From AP-15 sp963772295 (GTDB lineage: Bacteria > Pseudomonadota > Alphaproteobacteria > ATCC43930 > CGMCC-115725): a DNA stretch of 64,000 nucleotides. Both the position numbers and the translations under genes were made by a program. The stretch is from assembly GCA_963772295.1 (NCBI GenBank), contig CAVYWO010000017.1:682001-746000 (forward strand), read 5' to 3'. Below are positions 32,910-41,327 of the stretch, piece after piece (positions within the stretch are counted from its first letter, which is position 1; every line of letters starts with the position of its first letter). The notes under the pieces are model-generated. The model was not told where the DNA came from. It worked only from the letters and a program-made list of their open reading frames with translations, and did no database searches.

Positions 32910-33458
32910 GCCGCGAGGAAGAGGTCGAAGTCGTCGGCGAGCGCCATCTCGATCATCTCGCTTGAAAATGCGCTCGACGCCGCGTCGATGAATTCTCCCT
33001 CGAACTCCTGCGCGAACAGCATCGGCCCGAGCTTGCGCCGCTGCTGTTCCAGGAACTCGGCCGTGATCCGCGGGCATTCCCGCCCCGTGATCTTGATCCG
33101 CTCGACCCCCAAGCCATGCTCCCAGTTTTCGAAGAAATGACCGCGGTGCCCGGCCGGCGACGACAGCTCGAAAGGCGACCACCGGCCGAGACAGCGAGCA
33201 TTGGGTCGAGCGCCGCAGTCATCTCGTCGGGGATGCGGGCAGCCTCGTCTTTAATGATTTCGATTGCCGCAGGCTCGGCGAGACCAGCAGGCTGGGCGGC
33301 CGATCTTGCGTCGCGGATCACCGCTTGCAGCGCCCCGGCCGGCTTACTCGCCTCGGCGAGGCTCGCCGATGCCGCAGCTCGGCAATCGCCTGGCACAGCG
33401 CGTCGCGGGCCGGCGACAGCGACCGATCGAAACGGACGGCGGCAAGCGAAGCGGCCAT
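32906..33458 (-). pseudogene. Terminase large-subunit ATPase remnant with an unrelated N-terminal piece
   Basis: From ATG 33458, one frame gives MAASLAAVRFDRSLSPARDA; a shift leads to EASKPAGALQAVIRDARSA and then IIKDEAARIPDEMTAALDPM, a terminase Walker B region (DEAARIPDE). After a further shift near 33150 the end reads ITGRECPRITAEFLEQQRRK and LFAQEFEGEFIDAASSAF, the typical end of the ATPase domain, stopping at 32906-32908. Walker A is absent. I infer a deletion that joined a small gene to the second half of the ATPase. Confidence 0.6.
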
Positions 33459-33554
33459 GGGGCACCCCTCCTCTGCTGTGGCGAAAACGCGAAATCGCGG
33501 CACGAACGACGACCGCGGTTCTGGCGCTGCATACCGCGCTGTACGAGCGCCAAG

Positions 33555-34157
33555 TCATGCCGCGGCATGTTGCGCCTCGATCAGTTCCGGCTCGCCGGCC
33601 CGCATCTCGGCCGCGGCACGCTCGCCGGCGCTGCGGAACACCCTCGCAACTTGCTCTCGCGCCTCCGGGAACCGCGACAACACCCGCAGCAATTCGGTCC
33701 GCAGCCGCATGAAATCGGGCGACAGCAGGGACATTGGTGATCGTCACCGCGGCGTGCGGCGTCAGCTCGCCGGTAAGCTTCGCCGAGAGTGCCAGGCTCT
33801 CGTGCAGCCGGCCCGCGAGCCCGGCCGCCGCCTTGCCGTCGCCAACGTCAACCGCGGCGAGATAGAGGCCGAAGAGCGGCCCGCGCACCGCCTTCAACGC
33901 TTCAACGATGCTGGTCCCCTCCTCGAGCAGGATCCGGCGCATGTCGCCTTCCCGCTGCAATATCTTGGTCGCCAGCGCCGCCCGCATCTCGGGCGTCAAT
34001 GCGCCCTGCCGTGCCGCCAAACCGCATCGGGCGAAATCTTGAACCGCTCGCCGATCTGCCGTTTCGAGCAACCCAACGCGATCGCCAAGTCGATCTGCGG
34101 CCGCTGCGGATGTTGGCAGCAAACACAACGACGGCCGCTCGGGCGTTTCGCCGTCAT
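33555..34157 (-). pseudogene. Terminase small-subunit-like gene with two frameshifts
   Basis: ATG 34157 opens MTAKRPSGRRCVCCQHPQRP and LALGCSKRQIGERFKISPDA, a Cys-pair plus helix-turn-helix. The frame ends at RHGRAH; another continues LTPEMRAALATKILQREGDM and AGLAGRLHESLALSAKLTGE. A third, after about 33730, gives SPDFMRLRTELLRVLSRFPE to the stop at 33555-33557. Together they make about 200 residues of a phage small-terminase-like protein. Its position directly upstream of the terminase ATPase remnant fits. Confidence 0.55.
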
Positions 34158-34159
34158 TG

Positions 34160-34955
34160 TCAGCCGGCGAGGCCCAATGACGGATCGAGCGGCCAAAAGC
34201 CGCCACGCGCTGCGAGGGCTTCGGTCTCGGACAACGGTTGCGGCCGATCGCCTTTGCTGCCGTCGGCGAGCCAGGCGCCGAGCGCCTCGTACCGGTCGAT
34301 GATTAGCCGGTCGGGCGACCAGCCGACGGCGCGTTTCAGATCGGCGAAGTTGCTGCGCAGGAAGTCGCTGATGTTCAAGCCACCGGGGTCATGATCTCCG
34401 CAATAAAGCAACACGCATTGCCGGCCGCTCGCCTCGTGCTCGGCGAACCGAAGCATCATGGCGGCGCGCCCATTGATGTCATTCCACCCGCCGCCATTGG
34501 CGAAAGCGACGTGATATTTTGCACAAACCGGGGCGAACAGGTTCTTCAGGTCGATCTTTTCGACGAGCATCTCGACATAGACCGGGAGCCCATCCCAAAA
34601 GCTCACTGGCGTGAAGGTCAGCGGGGCGCGCTCGGTGTAGTTGACGATCCGTTCCGCCTCGGCCTCGACATCCTGGTCGTCGAGGTTTTCGAGACCATCG
34701 GCAGCCCGCTTGTCGTCGATGGCGCAGATGTCGAGCGGTAGCAGTCCGGTCTTGCGGCACTCGTTGATTAGCCGCTGCGCCGCGTCCCATATCGCTCTTG
34801 GTGATGGTGCCGGCGTTTTCGAGGAGATAGCCCCAGCCGCGTGACGAGTCGATTTGGACGATGACGGCGCAGAACTCGGCCAGTTCAGCCTCGTAGCGTG
34901 CGGCGGCGGCAACGGATTGCCGCCCTCTCCCGCGCTGTGGGAGGCCTGCCTTCAT
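34160..34955 (-). pseudogene. TOPRIM-like phage protein with one frameshift
   Basis: The N-terminal frame (from ATG 34955) reads RYEAELAEFCAVIVQIDSSR and GWGYLLENAGTITK. Near 34790 the reading changes frame and continues WDAAQRLINECRKTGLLPLD, VYVEMLVEKIDLKNLF and VLLYCGDHDPGGLNISDFL to the stop at 34160. The VEKxDL and GDHDPGG elements fit a TOPRIM-like metal-binding fold. The start overlaps the primase stop by four bases (ATGA). A role in element replication is likely but unproven. The break may be a sequence indel. Confidence 0.6.
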
Positions 34956-35874
34956 GGGCCGCCTCCGGCGTTCAGGACGTCGAGCCAGTCGCCGGCGATC
35001 GGCGGAACGCGGACCTCGCATGGCAGACTGTTCCGTGCCATGCGCTTGGCCAGCGCGAAGGCTGCGGCCTGCCCGACGAAGTTCTCGTCGTTGTCGGCGA
35101 AGATCACGAGCCGGCGAAGGCTGAGCGGCGGTTCAAAGGCTTCGACCCCGAAGACCGACAGGGCGGCCCAAGTCGGGATGCCGAACAACTGGCAACGGCG
35201 AGCGCGGTCTCGACGCCCTCGGCGACACCCAGGATGCCGTCAAGAGGGTCGAAGAGGCGGACGGCGGCGCCTCGGCAGGTGTCGACCGCTGGCATCAGCT
35301 TTTTGCGCGGTTCGACGGCGGCATTGTAGATGCGGTGAGCCGATTGAAGGCTGTCATCAGGGCCGACGACCGGCGCGATCGCCGCCGGATAGCGCCCGAT
35401 CGGCCGCCGGTCATCGGTGCCGAAATAGAGGCACCGAGGGTGGCCGCGCAGCACGGGCGAACCGACCGAAAGACCGCGCTTGGCGAGATAGGCGTCGACT
35501 ACGGCCGGGCTGGTCGCCTCGTCGAGCAGCCGGCGGATCGCTGCGAGCCGGGCGACGGGGCTGTTCCTGTTGCACCTGGTGGTGTTGATCGGCAGCACCG
35601 GCGTTGCGGTGCCGATGATCTTATCGATTGCCTCGCAGGCGGCCCGGTGATCCCAATTGTGCAGCTTGCGGACCAGGATGATGCCGGTGCCGGCACCGCA
35701 TTGGTTGCAGTAGTAGGAACCACTGCCCTCGCGATCGTCGAAGCGGAAGCGGTCGCGGCCGCCGCAGATTGGGCAGGGCCCGTGGCGATTGACGAGGAAC
35801 CGCGTCTCGACCCCGAGCTGGGGCAGGATCTCGCGCCAGCGGTGGCGGGCGCGCTCGATCGTCTCGCCGCTCAT
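34952..35874 (-). CDS. Zinc-finger/TOPRIM primase, with a frameshift before the TOPRIM core
   Basis: Starts MSGETIERARHRWREILPQL at 35874, overlapping the helicase stop (ATGA). Zinc ribbon at residues about 35-65: GPCPICGGRDRFRF and YYCNQCGAGTG, the CHC2-like primase motif. The C-terminal half contains LFDPLDGILGVAEGVETALA, then near 35190 the frame shifts and continues QLFGIPTWAALSVFGVEAF and LVIFADNDENFVGQAA (TOPRIM D-x-D) to the stop at 34952. Whole length would be about 307 residues. It primes replication of the element. The helicase-primase-TOPRIM order forms a tightly overlapping cluster. Confidence 0.75.
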
Positions 35875-37490
35875 GACGCTCGCATTCCTTTGGCGTAGGC
35901 GATCTGGCGCGATCGCACCCAGGCGCGGACCTCCAGTTTGGGTTCGGCCGGTTCCAGGTGGCGCATGCCGTCGGGCCAGCTGCCGAACTTTTCCTTGTAT
36001 TTGTGGGCGGCCCAACCGAGCTTGTATTGGCGCTCCCGGCAAATCCATAGTAATTGCGGGTAAAACCGCGCCCGCGTCGCGTAATCGGCGACCACCGGCT
36101 GCGCAGTCCGATCGCGCCTGACCGCGGCGAGCTCGCCATCGGCAACCTCGACCGGCGCCGCCTTCGGCCGCGGCTGCCACCCGCAAACCGGGCAGGGCTG
36201 GCCCTGGAAGCGGACGGCTGAGCATTCGGGGCATTCCGTCAGCGATGGGCGGCCGGCCTGCCCACGCGCCGCATGCGGCGTGTTCTCGGCCCGCTGGTCC
36301 GCGCGCAGCGTCCACTCGATCGGATCGTCAGGAAAACCGTGAGCAAAGACCGCGCCCGCATGATCGAGGATCAGGGCGTCGACTTTGTCCGGCGACGGCC
36401 GCAGCACCCGCCCGACCATCTGGCGGTAGAGACCGAGACTCCTTGTCGGGCGGGCGAGGACGAGGCAGGACGCCGCAGGGCAGTCCCAGCCCTCGGTCAA
36501 GACCATCGCGTTGCTGACGACCTCGACGCTGCCGCTGTCGAGCTGGGCCAGGATACGGTCGCGCTCGGCGATCGGCGTGCTGCCGCCGTCGATGTGCTCG
36601 GCCAATACGCCGGCTCGCCGGAACTCGTCGCGGATGTGCACCGAGTGCGCGACCCCGGTGGCGAAGACGACCGTTCGGCGCCGCTCGGCGAGACGATGCC
36701 AATGCTCGACGATGTCGCCGACGAGCTGCGCCGTGTCGACACGCGCGGCGAGCGCCGATTCGACGTAATCGCCGCGCTCGACCCGGACTCCACTGAGATC
36801 GGGTCGCGATGGTGCGTAGATGCGGCTCGGCACCAGGTAGCCGTCGCGGACCAGGTCGGCCACCGGCGCGGCCTCGATCAGAACGTCGAACACGTTGCCG
36901 AGACCGCGGCCGTCGCCTCGGCACGGCGTCGCCGTCAGACCGAGGACGATCGCCTCGGGGTAGAGCTCCAGGATCCGCCGATAAGTTCGAGCGCGGACGT
37001 GATGCGCCTCGTCGATGACGACGGGATCGGCCGGCGGCGGCTTGATCGTGCGGCTGCGGATGGCGCGGGCGTGCAAGGTTTGCACGCTGGCGACTTGCAC
37101 CGCGACGCCCGGCCGGGGCGTGAAACCGGCCTGAATGATGCCAGCATCGACGCTGGCCGCATGGAGCTTGGCGACGGTCTGGCCGGTGATCTCGCGCCGA
37201 TGACTGAGCACGAGAACGCGCTGCCCGTCCCGGCGGGCGGCCTCGATGATCGCCGCGGCGACGACCGTCTTGCCGGAGCCGGTGGATGCAACCATCAACA
37301 CGCGCCGGTGCCCGCCGGCGATCGCCGCGTTGAAGCGGACGATCACCTCACGCTGGTAGGGGCGCAGCGTCGGCGCTTGCGGCGCGCCGGGCTCGGGGGT
37401 ATCTGAAGGGCGTCGTTGTTCCCGGTCGTCACAGATACCCCCTCCCTCGGCCGTGAGCTGCACCGCGGCCGGGGCGAGGAATTCGGCCAC
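35871..37490 (-). CDS. Phage/plasmid SF2 DEAD/DEAH helicase, 539 residues
   Basis: A GTG start at 37490 lies just after the stop of the upstream gene. Motifs: TLRPYQREVIVRFNAAI (Q-like), VLMVASTGSGKTVVAAAI (Walker A), VVIDEAHHVRA (DEAH), LGLTATPCRGD (motif III), TEGWDCPAASCLVLARPTRS, and YRQMVGRVLRP (motif VI). The C-terminal part has a zinc ribbon, CPECSAVRFQGQPCPVCG. This RadD-like layout is common in mobile elements, where the helicase works with the primase. The gene is uninterrupted. Confidence 0.85.
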   Translation of the reverse strand: MAEFLAPAAVQLTAEGGGICDDREQRRPSDTPEPGAPQAPTLRPYQREVIVRFNAAIAGGHRRVLMVASTGSGKTVVAAAIIEAARRDGQRVLVLSHRREITGQTVAKLHAASVDAGIIQAGFTPRPGVAVQVASVQTLHARAIRSRTIKPPPADPVVIDEAHHVRARTYRRILELYPEAIVLGLTATPCRGDGRGLGNVFDVLIEAAPVADLVRDGYLVPSRIYAPSRPDLSGVRVERGDYVESALAARVDTAQLVGDIVEHWHRLAERRRTVVFATGVAHSVHIRDEFRRAGVLAEHIDGGSTPIAERDRILAQLDSGSVEVVSNAMVLTEGWDCPAASCLVLARPTRSLGLYRQMVGRVLRPSPDKVDALILDHAGAVFAHGFPDDPIEWTLRADQRAENTPHAARGQAGRPSLTECPECSAVRFQGQPCPVCGWQPRPKAAPVEVADGELAAVRRDRTAQPVVADYATRARFYPQLLWICRERQYKLGWAAHKYKEKFGSWPDGMRHLEPAEPKLEVRAWVRSRQIAYAKGMRAS

Positions 37491-37493
37491 CGA

Positions 37494-37814
37494 TCAGTGG
37501 CGCCGCAGCGCCTCCAGGAGGGCGGCTGCGCGTTTGTTCCCGCGGTCAGCGGCGATTTGGAGCACCCTGTCGGTCGGTGTCTTCGGGTGCCACGCGATGC
37601 CCTCTTCCGCCGCGATGCGGTGGACCTCTTCGAGGAGCCGGAGTATTTCTTCGCGTTCGCGTTTGAGCCGATCGATGGCCTCACCGTAGGCGTCGGCCAT
37701 CTCGGATGTCGTAATGCCGGGGATCTGCTCCCTTAGGCGCGCGTCGATCTCGTCATACGACAGGCCGGCATCGGAGCCGGTCTCGATGATCTCGACCGGG
37801 CCGGGCGCGGCCAT
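37494..37814 (-). CDS. Small coiled-coil protein between alpA and the helicase, 106 residues
   Basis: The ATG at 37814 overlaps the stop of the AlpA gene (TGATG). Residues 20-75 form a charged helix (AIDRLKREREEILRLLEEVH); the end reads TDRVLQIAADRGNKRAAALL. No known domain. A fixed member of this element's replication operon by position. Confidence 0.6.
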   Translation of the reverse strand: MAAPGPVEIIETGSDAGLSYDEIDARLREQIPGITTSEMADAYGEAIDRLKREREEILRLLEEVHRIAAEEGIAWHPKTPTDRVLQIAADRGNKRAAALLEALRRH

Positions 37815-38017
37815 CAGGCCACCTCCGCGCCGGCAGCGCGCCGCTCGGCTTTCGCAGAAAGCCATGCCTCGACATCTGACTGGAACCAGGCGATCCGCGC
37901 GCCGCTGAGACGAACGATGGCCGGAAACTCGCCGGCCTTGACTTTCCGGCGCAAGTGATCCCGCGAATAGGGGATGCCGTAGTCGGGTTTGAGCCGATCA
38001 AAGGTGACAAGTTTCAT
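37814..38017 (-). CDS. AlpA-family regulator/excisionase
   Basis: 67 residues from ATG 38017: MKLVTFDRLKPDYGIPYSRD, then HLRRKVKAGEFPAIVRLSG and WFQSDVEAWL. This winged-helix pattern (x-R-x-x-L-x-R-K-x-x-x-G-x-F-P, and the final W-x-x-x-[DE]-V-x-x-W) is that of AlpA/MerR-like phage regulators, which turn on integrase or replication genes or act as excision factors. It is the first gene of the leftward cluster, just downstream of an AT-richer promoter region with an inverted repeat. Confidence 0.82.
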   Translation of the reverse strand: MKLVTFDRLKPDYGIPYSRDHLRRKVKAGEFPAIVRLSGARIAWFQSDVEAWLSAKAERRAAGAEVA

Positions 38018-38048
38018 ATCGCACCTCGCAAGACGCACGGCGATGTGC

Positions 38049-38072
38049 CGTGTCGTGCTTTAGTGCGACACG
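38049..38072. promoter_or_regulatory. Inverted repeat CGTGTCG-N10-CGACACG upstream of alpA, containing GTGTCGCAC
   Basis: Perfect 7-bp arms (38049-38055 and 38066-38072). The nonamer GTGTCGCAC on the minus strand (38063-38071) also occurs twice beside the integrase (40245, 40265). A candidate operator or recombination-protein site; no binding evidence. Confidence 0.45.
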
Positions 38073-38130
38073 AGAACTTTGGGCGTTTCTACATTTATCC
38101 TGGATATAACCCAGATTTTAACCCGGGCTG

Positions 38131-38853
38131 CTAAAGCAATTTACCGATGAGCTTGCGGACGTAGTCTTCCGAGCCGATCGCGCCGGGTTCGGCAACATAT
38201 GATGCGGCGAGCTGGTGAGCGCTGCGACCCTCAACCGCGGCTTTGTCGTTTTCGAGCAATTGCCATAGCCAGGCGGACACCGCGTCCTTGACGACTGGCG
38301 GCCTCGTCCGCTGGCGGGCAACCGGGGCCTCGGGCTCGTCTGTCTGAGCCGTAGAGGCCGCCGCGGCATCCGGGCCCACAGTCCATAGCAGAACGCCGGC
38401 CACTTTCGTTCCGCTGGGCAGCGTTATGCTGTTCTCGCCAAGGTCGATCTTGGCACCGCGACGGAACCAATCGGACCGGACGGGTACTTCTTCGGGGCCG
38501 ACAAAACCCGTCCCGTGGAAGCGCCCCACGCCGAGTTGCTCTTCGAAATCGCGCACAAGCTCGCCCTCGAGCCGTACAAGTTCATGGAACGGCATTGCGA
38601 GCGGCGGTTCCGGCTTCATCGCTTTGGCCGCGGCAGTCTTTTCAGCGTCCAACCCGAAGAAGTCGAAGACATTCATTCCGGGCTTCCCGCGCCGTGCCAA
38701 TCGCTCGCGTGCCGCCGCCTCCGGCGTCGGCTGGAGTCTCCGGGCCGTCGCCAACTTACAATAGCGCCGCCATTTTTCGGGATCAGCGAGGCGGATGAGC
38801 GCTTCGATTAGCGTCAGACCGCCGAGCCCGTCGTGATCGGGCATTCCAGGCAC
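38131..38853 (-). CDS. Hypothetical protein between integrase and alpA, 240 residues
   Basis: An uninterrupted frame: an N-terminal helical region (LTLIEALIRLADPEKWRRYC), a GMNVFDFFGLD stretch, a central beta part (GTKVAGVLLWTVG) and a C-terminal helix domain (AVSAWLWQLLENDKAAVEGR). GMNVF also appears in the terminase nuclease-like protein of this element (GMNVFELY). No catalytic motif seen. Conserved position in the element suggests a structural or regulatory role. Confidence 0.55.
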   Translation of the reverse strand: MPGMPDHDGLGGLTLIEALIRLADPEKWRRYCKLATARRLQPTPEAAARERLARRGKPGMNVFDFFGLDAEKTAAAKAMKPEPPLAMPFHELVRLEGELVRDFEEQLGVGRFHGTGFVGPEEVPVRSDWFRRGAKIDLGENSITLPSGTKVAGVLLWTVGPDAAAASTAQTDEPEAPVARQRTRPPVVKDAVSAWLWQLLENDKAAVEGRSAHQLAASYVAEPGAIGSEDYVRKLIGKLL

Positions 38854-38942
38854 CTCCTGCGCGGTGCTCCTGCGGTGATCGGCGCGGCAACCCGGGCAGG
38901 TCCGCGCTTTCGGCGGCCAAACCTAGCCGCGCCAAGGGGAAC

Positions 38943-40193
38943 TTATACCGCTTCGGCGAATCGTTCGGGCAGACTGACTACATTCTCGCCGGCCGGAGGC
39001 TCGACGATCTTCAGCAGCCGCGCCGCCCAGAGATCGAGGCAACGGCGCTTTTCCTTCTCGTAGGAATGCTGGTCGTAGACCTTGTGCAGCCCCGGCCGGG
39101 CGTGCGCGATGACCAGTTCGCGGACCAGGTCTTCGACCGGGAGCGCCGACAAGTGCGTCCGTACCGACCGGCGAAGGTCGTGGATCACCCATCCCGAGAC
39201 GCCGCTCAGCCTGTCGATTCGCACCTTCGCCTTGGCAAAGCCGTTGACCGGCTTCGCTCCGGCCGTCGTGGTGAAGACGCAATCGCCGGCCGTGAAGCGC
39301 GGCAGCCCCTCGATCAGCGCCGCGGCAGCGGGCGACAACGGCACCTCGTGCGCCCGGCCGCCCTTCATCCGGGCCGCAGCGATCGTCAGCAACTTTTTGC
39401 CGGCGTCGACCTCGGACCAGCGCATATCGGCGATTTCGCGCTCGCGCTGGCCGGTCAGGATCAGTAGGCGGAACAGGGGCCCGTAAGGGTAGCCCATCTC
39501 GCCGGCGGCCTCCCAGACGCGCCGCAGCTCGTCGTCCGACAGCGTCCGCTCCCGGGCCTCGCGCTTGCCGATCAGGTCCCTTGGCTTGAGCCGCTCAACC
39601 GGCGATGCAGTGATGCCGAATTCGTGCGTCCCGATCGCCCAGTTGAACAGCCGCCGGATGTAGCCGAGCGCGTTGTGGGCTTGATAGGGCGCGTCGCGCT
39701 TCACGATGGCGCGGATCGCCGCGGCAATCTCCTCGGGCAGGATATCGGTGATCGGGCGAGCGCCCCAGCGTTTGACGAACTCGCTGTTGACAATGCGCCG
39801 CGCCTCGGCGCTCTTTCGGAGCTGGCTCGCGTGCCGATCGAGGAACTCGCCGGCGACCGCGGCGAAACTGTTGGCTTGGCGCCGCTGGGCGGCCGCCCGC
39901 TCGCGCATTTCTTCGATCCCCGGATCGGTCCCCTTCTCGATCGATTCGAGCCAGCGGCGCGCCTTCTGGCGCGCCCGTTCGAGGGTGACCTTTCCATAGG
40001 TCCCAAGTGATCGCCGCGTGGGGCGAAGAGGATGTGCAGGAAAACGAGCGATCAGGACGAAGCTCTTATGCCCGCGGTCGGTCACGCGCAAGGCCAGACC
40101 AGGAACGATCGCGTCGTGATAGTCGTCTCGTTTGCCTATAGCCGCCGCTTTGCGAGACTCTATAAAACGATCGGTGAGGTTTTGCTTGGACAC
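38943..40193 (-). CDS. Tyrosine recombinase (integrase), 416 residues
   Basis: N-terminal arm-binding domain (PGLALRVTDRGHKSFVLIAR, GTYGKVTLERARQKA), SAM-like core-binding domain (SFAAVAGEFLDRHASQL), and a catalytic domain with Arg in LILTGQREREI, Lys in RMKGGRAHEVPL, HDLRRSVRTHL (HxxR), IAHARPGLHKVYD and the nucleophile Tyr in YDQHSYEKEKRR. Its start faces a 3' piece of tRNA-Asn 160 bases away, the usual attachment site. It probably mobilised the 27.6-40.4 kb element. The gene is intact. Confidence 0.9.
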   Translation of the reverse strand: MSKQNLTDRFIESRKAAAIGKRDDYHDAIVPGLALRVTDRGHKSFVLIARFPAHPLRPTRRSLGTYGKVTLERARQKARRWLESIEKGTDPGIEEMRERAAAQRRQANSFAAVAGEFLDRHASQLRKSAEARRIVNSEFVKRWGARPITDILPEEIAAAIRAIVKRDAPYQAHNALGYIRRLFNWAIGTHEFGITASPVERLKPRDLIGKREARERTLSDDELRRVWEAAGEMGYPYGPLFRLLILTGQREREIADMRWSEVDAGKKLLTIAAARMKGGRAHEVPLSPAAAALIEGLPRFTAGDCVFTTTAGAKPVNGFAKAKVRIDRLSGVSGWVIHDLRRSVRTHLSALPVEDLVRELVIAHARPGLHKVYDQHSYEKEKRRCLDLWAARLLKIVEPPAGENVVSLPERFAEAV

Positions 40194-40244
40194 CGCTTGC
40201 TCCTACGGGGGCAACATCGGGGCAACAAAAGTAGTCGCCTTGGC

Positions 40245-40273
40245 GTGTCGCACCGTGTCGCTTCGTGTCGCAC
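40245..40273 (+). repeat. Three phased GTGTCGC direct repeats beside the integrase
   Basis: GTGTCGC at 40245, 40255 and 40265, exactly ten bases apart, so on one face of the helix. The first and third extend to GTGTCGCAC. They lie between the integrase start and the tRNA fragment, where arm-type integrase or excisionase sites are expected. Confidence 0.6.
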
Positions 40274-40355
40274 AAAATGCGGCCCGATTGCAAGCGTTTT
40301 TGCGGCTCTATGAGCGCCTGGCGTCGCTTGATGTCGCTTAATAAAGCACCCATAC

Positions 40356-40406
40356 AGGCGGCTGTTAACCGCCTTGTCGCTGGTTCGAGTCCGGCCCGGG
40401 GAGCCA
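40356..40406 (+). other. 3' half of tRNA-Asn(GTT): probable element attachment site
   Basis: The sequence gives the anticodon stem-loop (AGGCGG-CTGTTAA-CCGCCT), the variable loop, the T arm (CTGG-TTCGAGT-CCGG) and the acceptor 3' strand CCGGGGAGCCA. No D arm or matching 5' acceptor strand (TCCCCGG) precedes it, so this is not a full tRNA gene but the 3' part that integrases use as a crossover site. The intact tRNA or the partner repeat was not found elsewhere in the window. Confidence 0.75.
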
Positions 40407-40470
40407 ATTCGATCGGGCGGCTGGGTCAGAAATGGCCTGGCCGCCCGAGCCGGGGATCGGACTGGGCACG

Positions 40471-40703
40471 ATGAGCGACGACCGCGCCGGTCTCATGCTC
40501 AACATGCTGCGCGCGATCCGCGCGAAGCTCGACGAGCACGACCGCAGGTTTGACGAGGTCATCACGCGGCTGCCGTCGAGCGCGACTTCGCCGGCATGAA
40601 GATGGATTTTGCCGGCGTCCACGTCCGGCTCGACAACATTGGCCGGCGGCTCGATCGCGTCGAGCGCCGACTCGAGCCGGTCGACGAGAGCGCGGCGTCT
40701 TGA
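40471..40703 (+). pseudogene. Small coiled-coil protein gene with one frameshift
   Basis: From ATG 40471: MSDDRAGLMLNMLRAIRAKL and DEHDRRFDEVITRL, then after a one- or two-base shift near 40570 AVERDFAGMKMDFAGVHVRL and DNIGRRLDRVERRLEP to the stop at 40701. Heptad-like short repeats make a coiled coil of about 77 residues. Such genes often accompany mobile elements in alphaproteobacteria; no function known. Confidence 0.6.
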
Positions 40704-40858
40704 GCGCCTCCTAGCCGCAGCATAGCGGGGTGTGCGTCGACCTCCGCTGAGGGCGGCGCCGGTCGCGGTCCCCGTCCCTATGCGGCAGCTCGCTGCTGCC
40801 GCGGCGCGCCGGGCGATCGCGCTCGATCATTCGGCCTATGCCTGCTTGCATCTCGCAA

Positions 40859-41008
40859 AATTCCCGATAAACGGGAATTTACCGGGAATTTTTTTCGGGT
40901 GTCCGACAAGAATATCATATCGGTCAATGGCTTGCGAGGCGATTTCCCGCCGCCCGACGGGAATTTTATTGGCCATGATCGGGAATTAAATCACCGCAAT
41001 CGGGAATT
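40859..41008. repeat. Cluster of GGGAATT motifs with an 8-bp hairpin
   Basis: GGGAATT occurs in direct orientation at 40873, 40884, 40959, 40981 and 41002 and inverted (AATTCCC) at 40859. The first pair forms a perfect hairpin, AATTCCCG-ATAAA-CGGGAATT (40859-40879). Could be protein-binding iterons or the leftover of a low-complexity gene. Confidence 0.6.
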
Positions 41009-41144
41009 GTCGGGAAATGCCGGCGCCGCCGCGACAATGACGCCGACAAATCCTCAGCGTTCTGGAAATTATACGCCGCGATCCGGACGGAATTGTGGCG
41101 GCCTCTCACTCGGTCTCGAAGCCGTGAGCTTCGAACTTGCCTTG

Positions 41145-41246
41145 CACCTGCCGACTTCAACGGTTTGGGAGTTTCTCCCGAGCGCAAACGCGGCATGTTT
41201 TCACTCCGCTTGACTGCGATTGCGCGCGCAGTTAAGTCGGCAGGTG
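41145..41246. repeat. Perfect 13-bp inverted repeats enclosing 76 bp
   Basis: CACCTGCCGACTT at 41145-41157 and its exact reverse complement at 41234-41246. The enclosed DNA has no gene. A miniature inverted-repeat element is possible, but no flanking target duplication is evident. Confidence 0.5.
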
Positions 41247-41327
41247 TCACGGAAACGATGCGAGCAGCATGGCACCGAGGCCCAGGATCGCCTTCGCGAA
41301 GTCGCCGCGCGGTGGCGCCACAGCGCG

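Larger units (their letters stand above)
40704..41327. other. Gene-free stretch between the attachment site and the polysaccharide region
   Basis: No credible gene. It contains the GGGAATT cluster at 40859-41008 and a 13-bp inverted repeat pair at 41145/41246, both listed separately. The AT content is locally raised at 40850-40920 and 40960-41000. Confidence 0.55.

Noticed and set aside
40300..40406. Complete tRNA-Asn gene
   Set aside because: The D arm and 5' acceptor strand are missing; only the anticodon arm to CCA is present.
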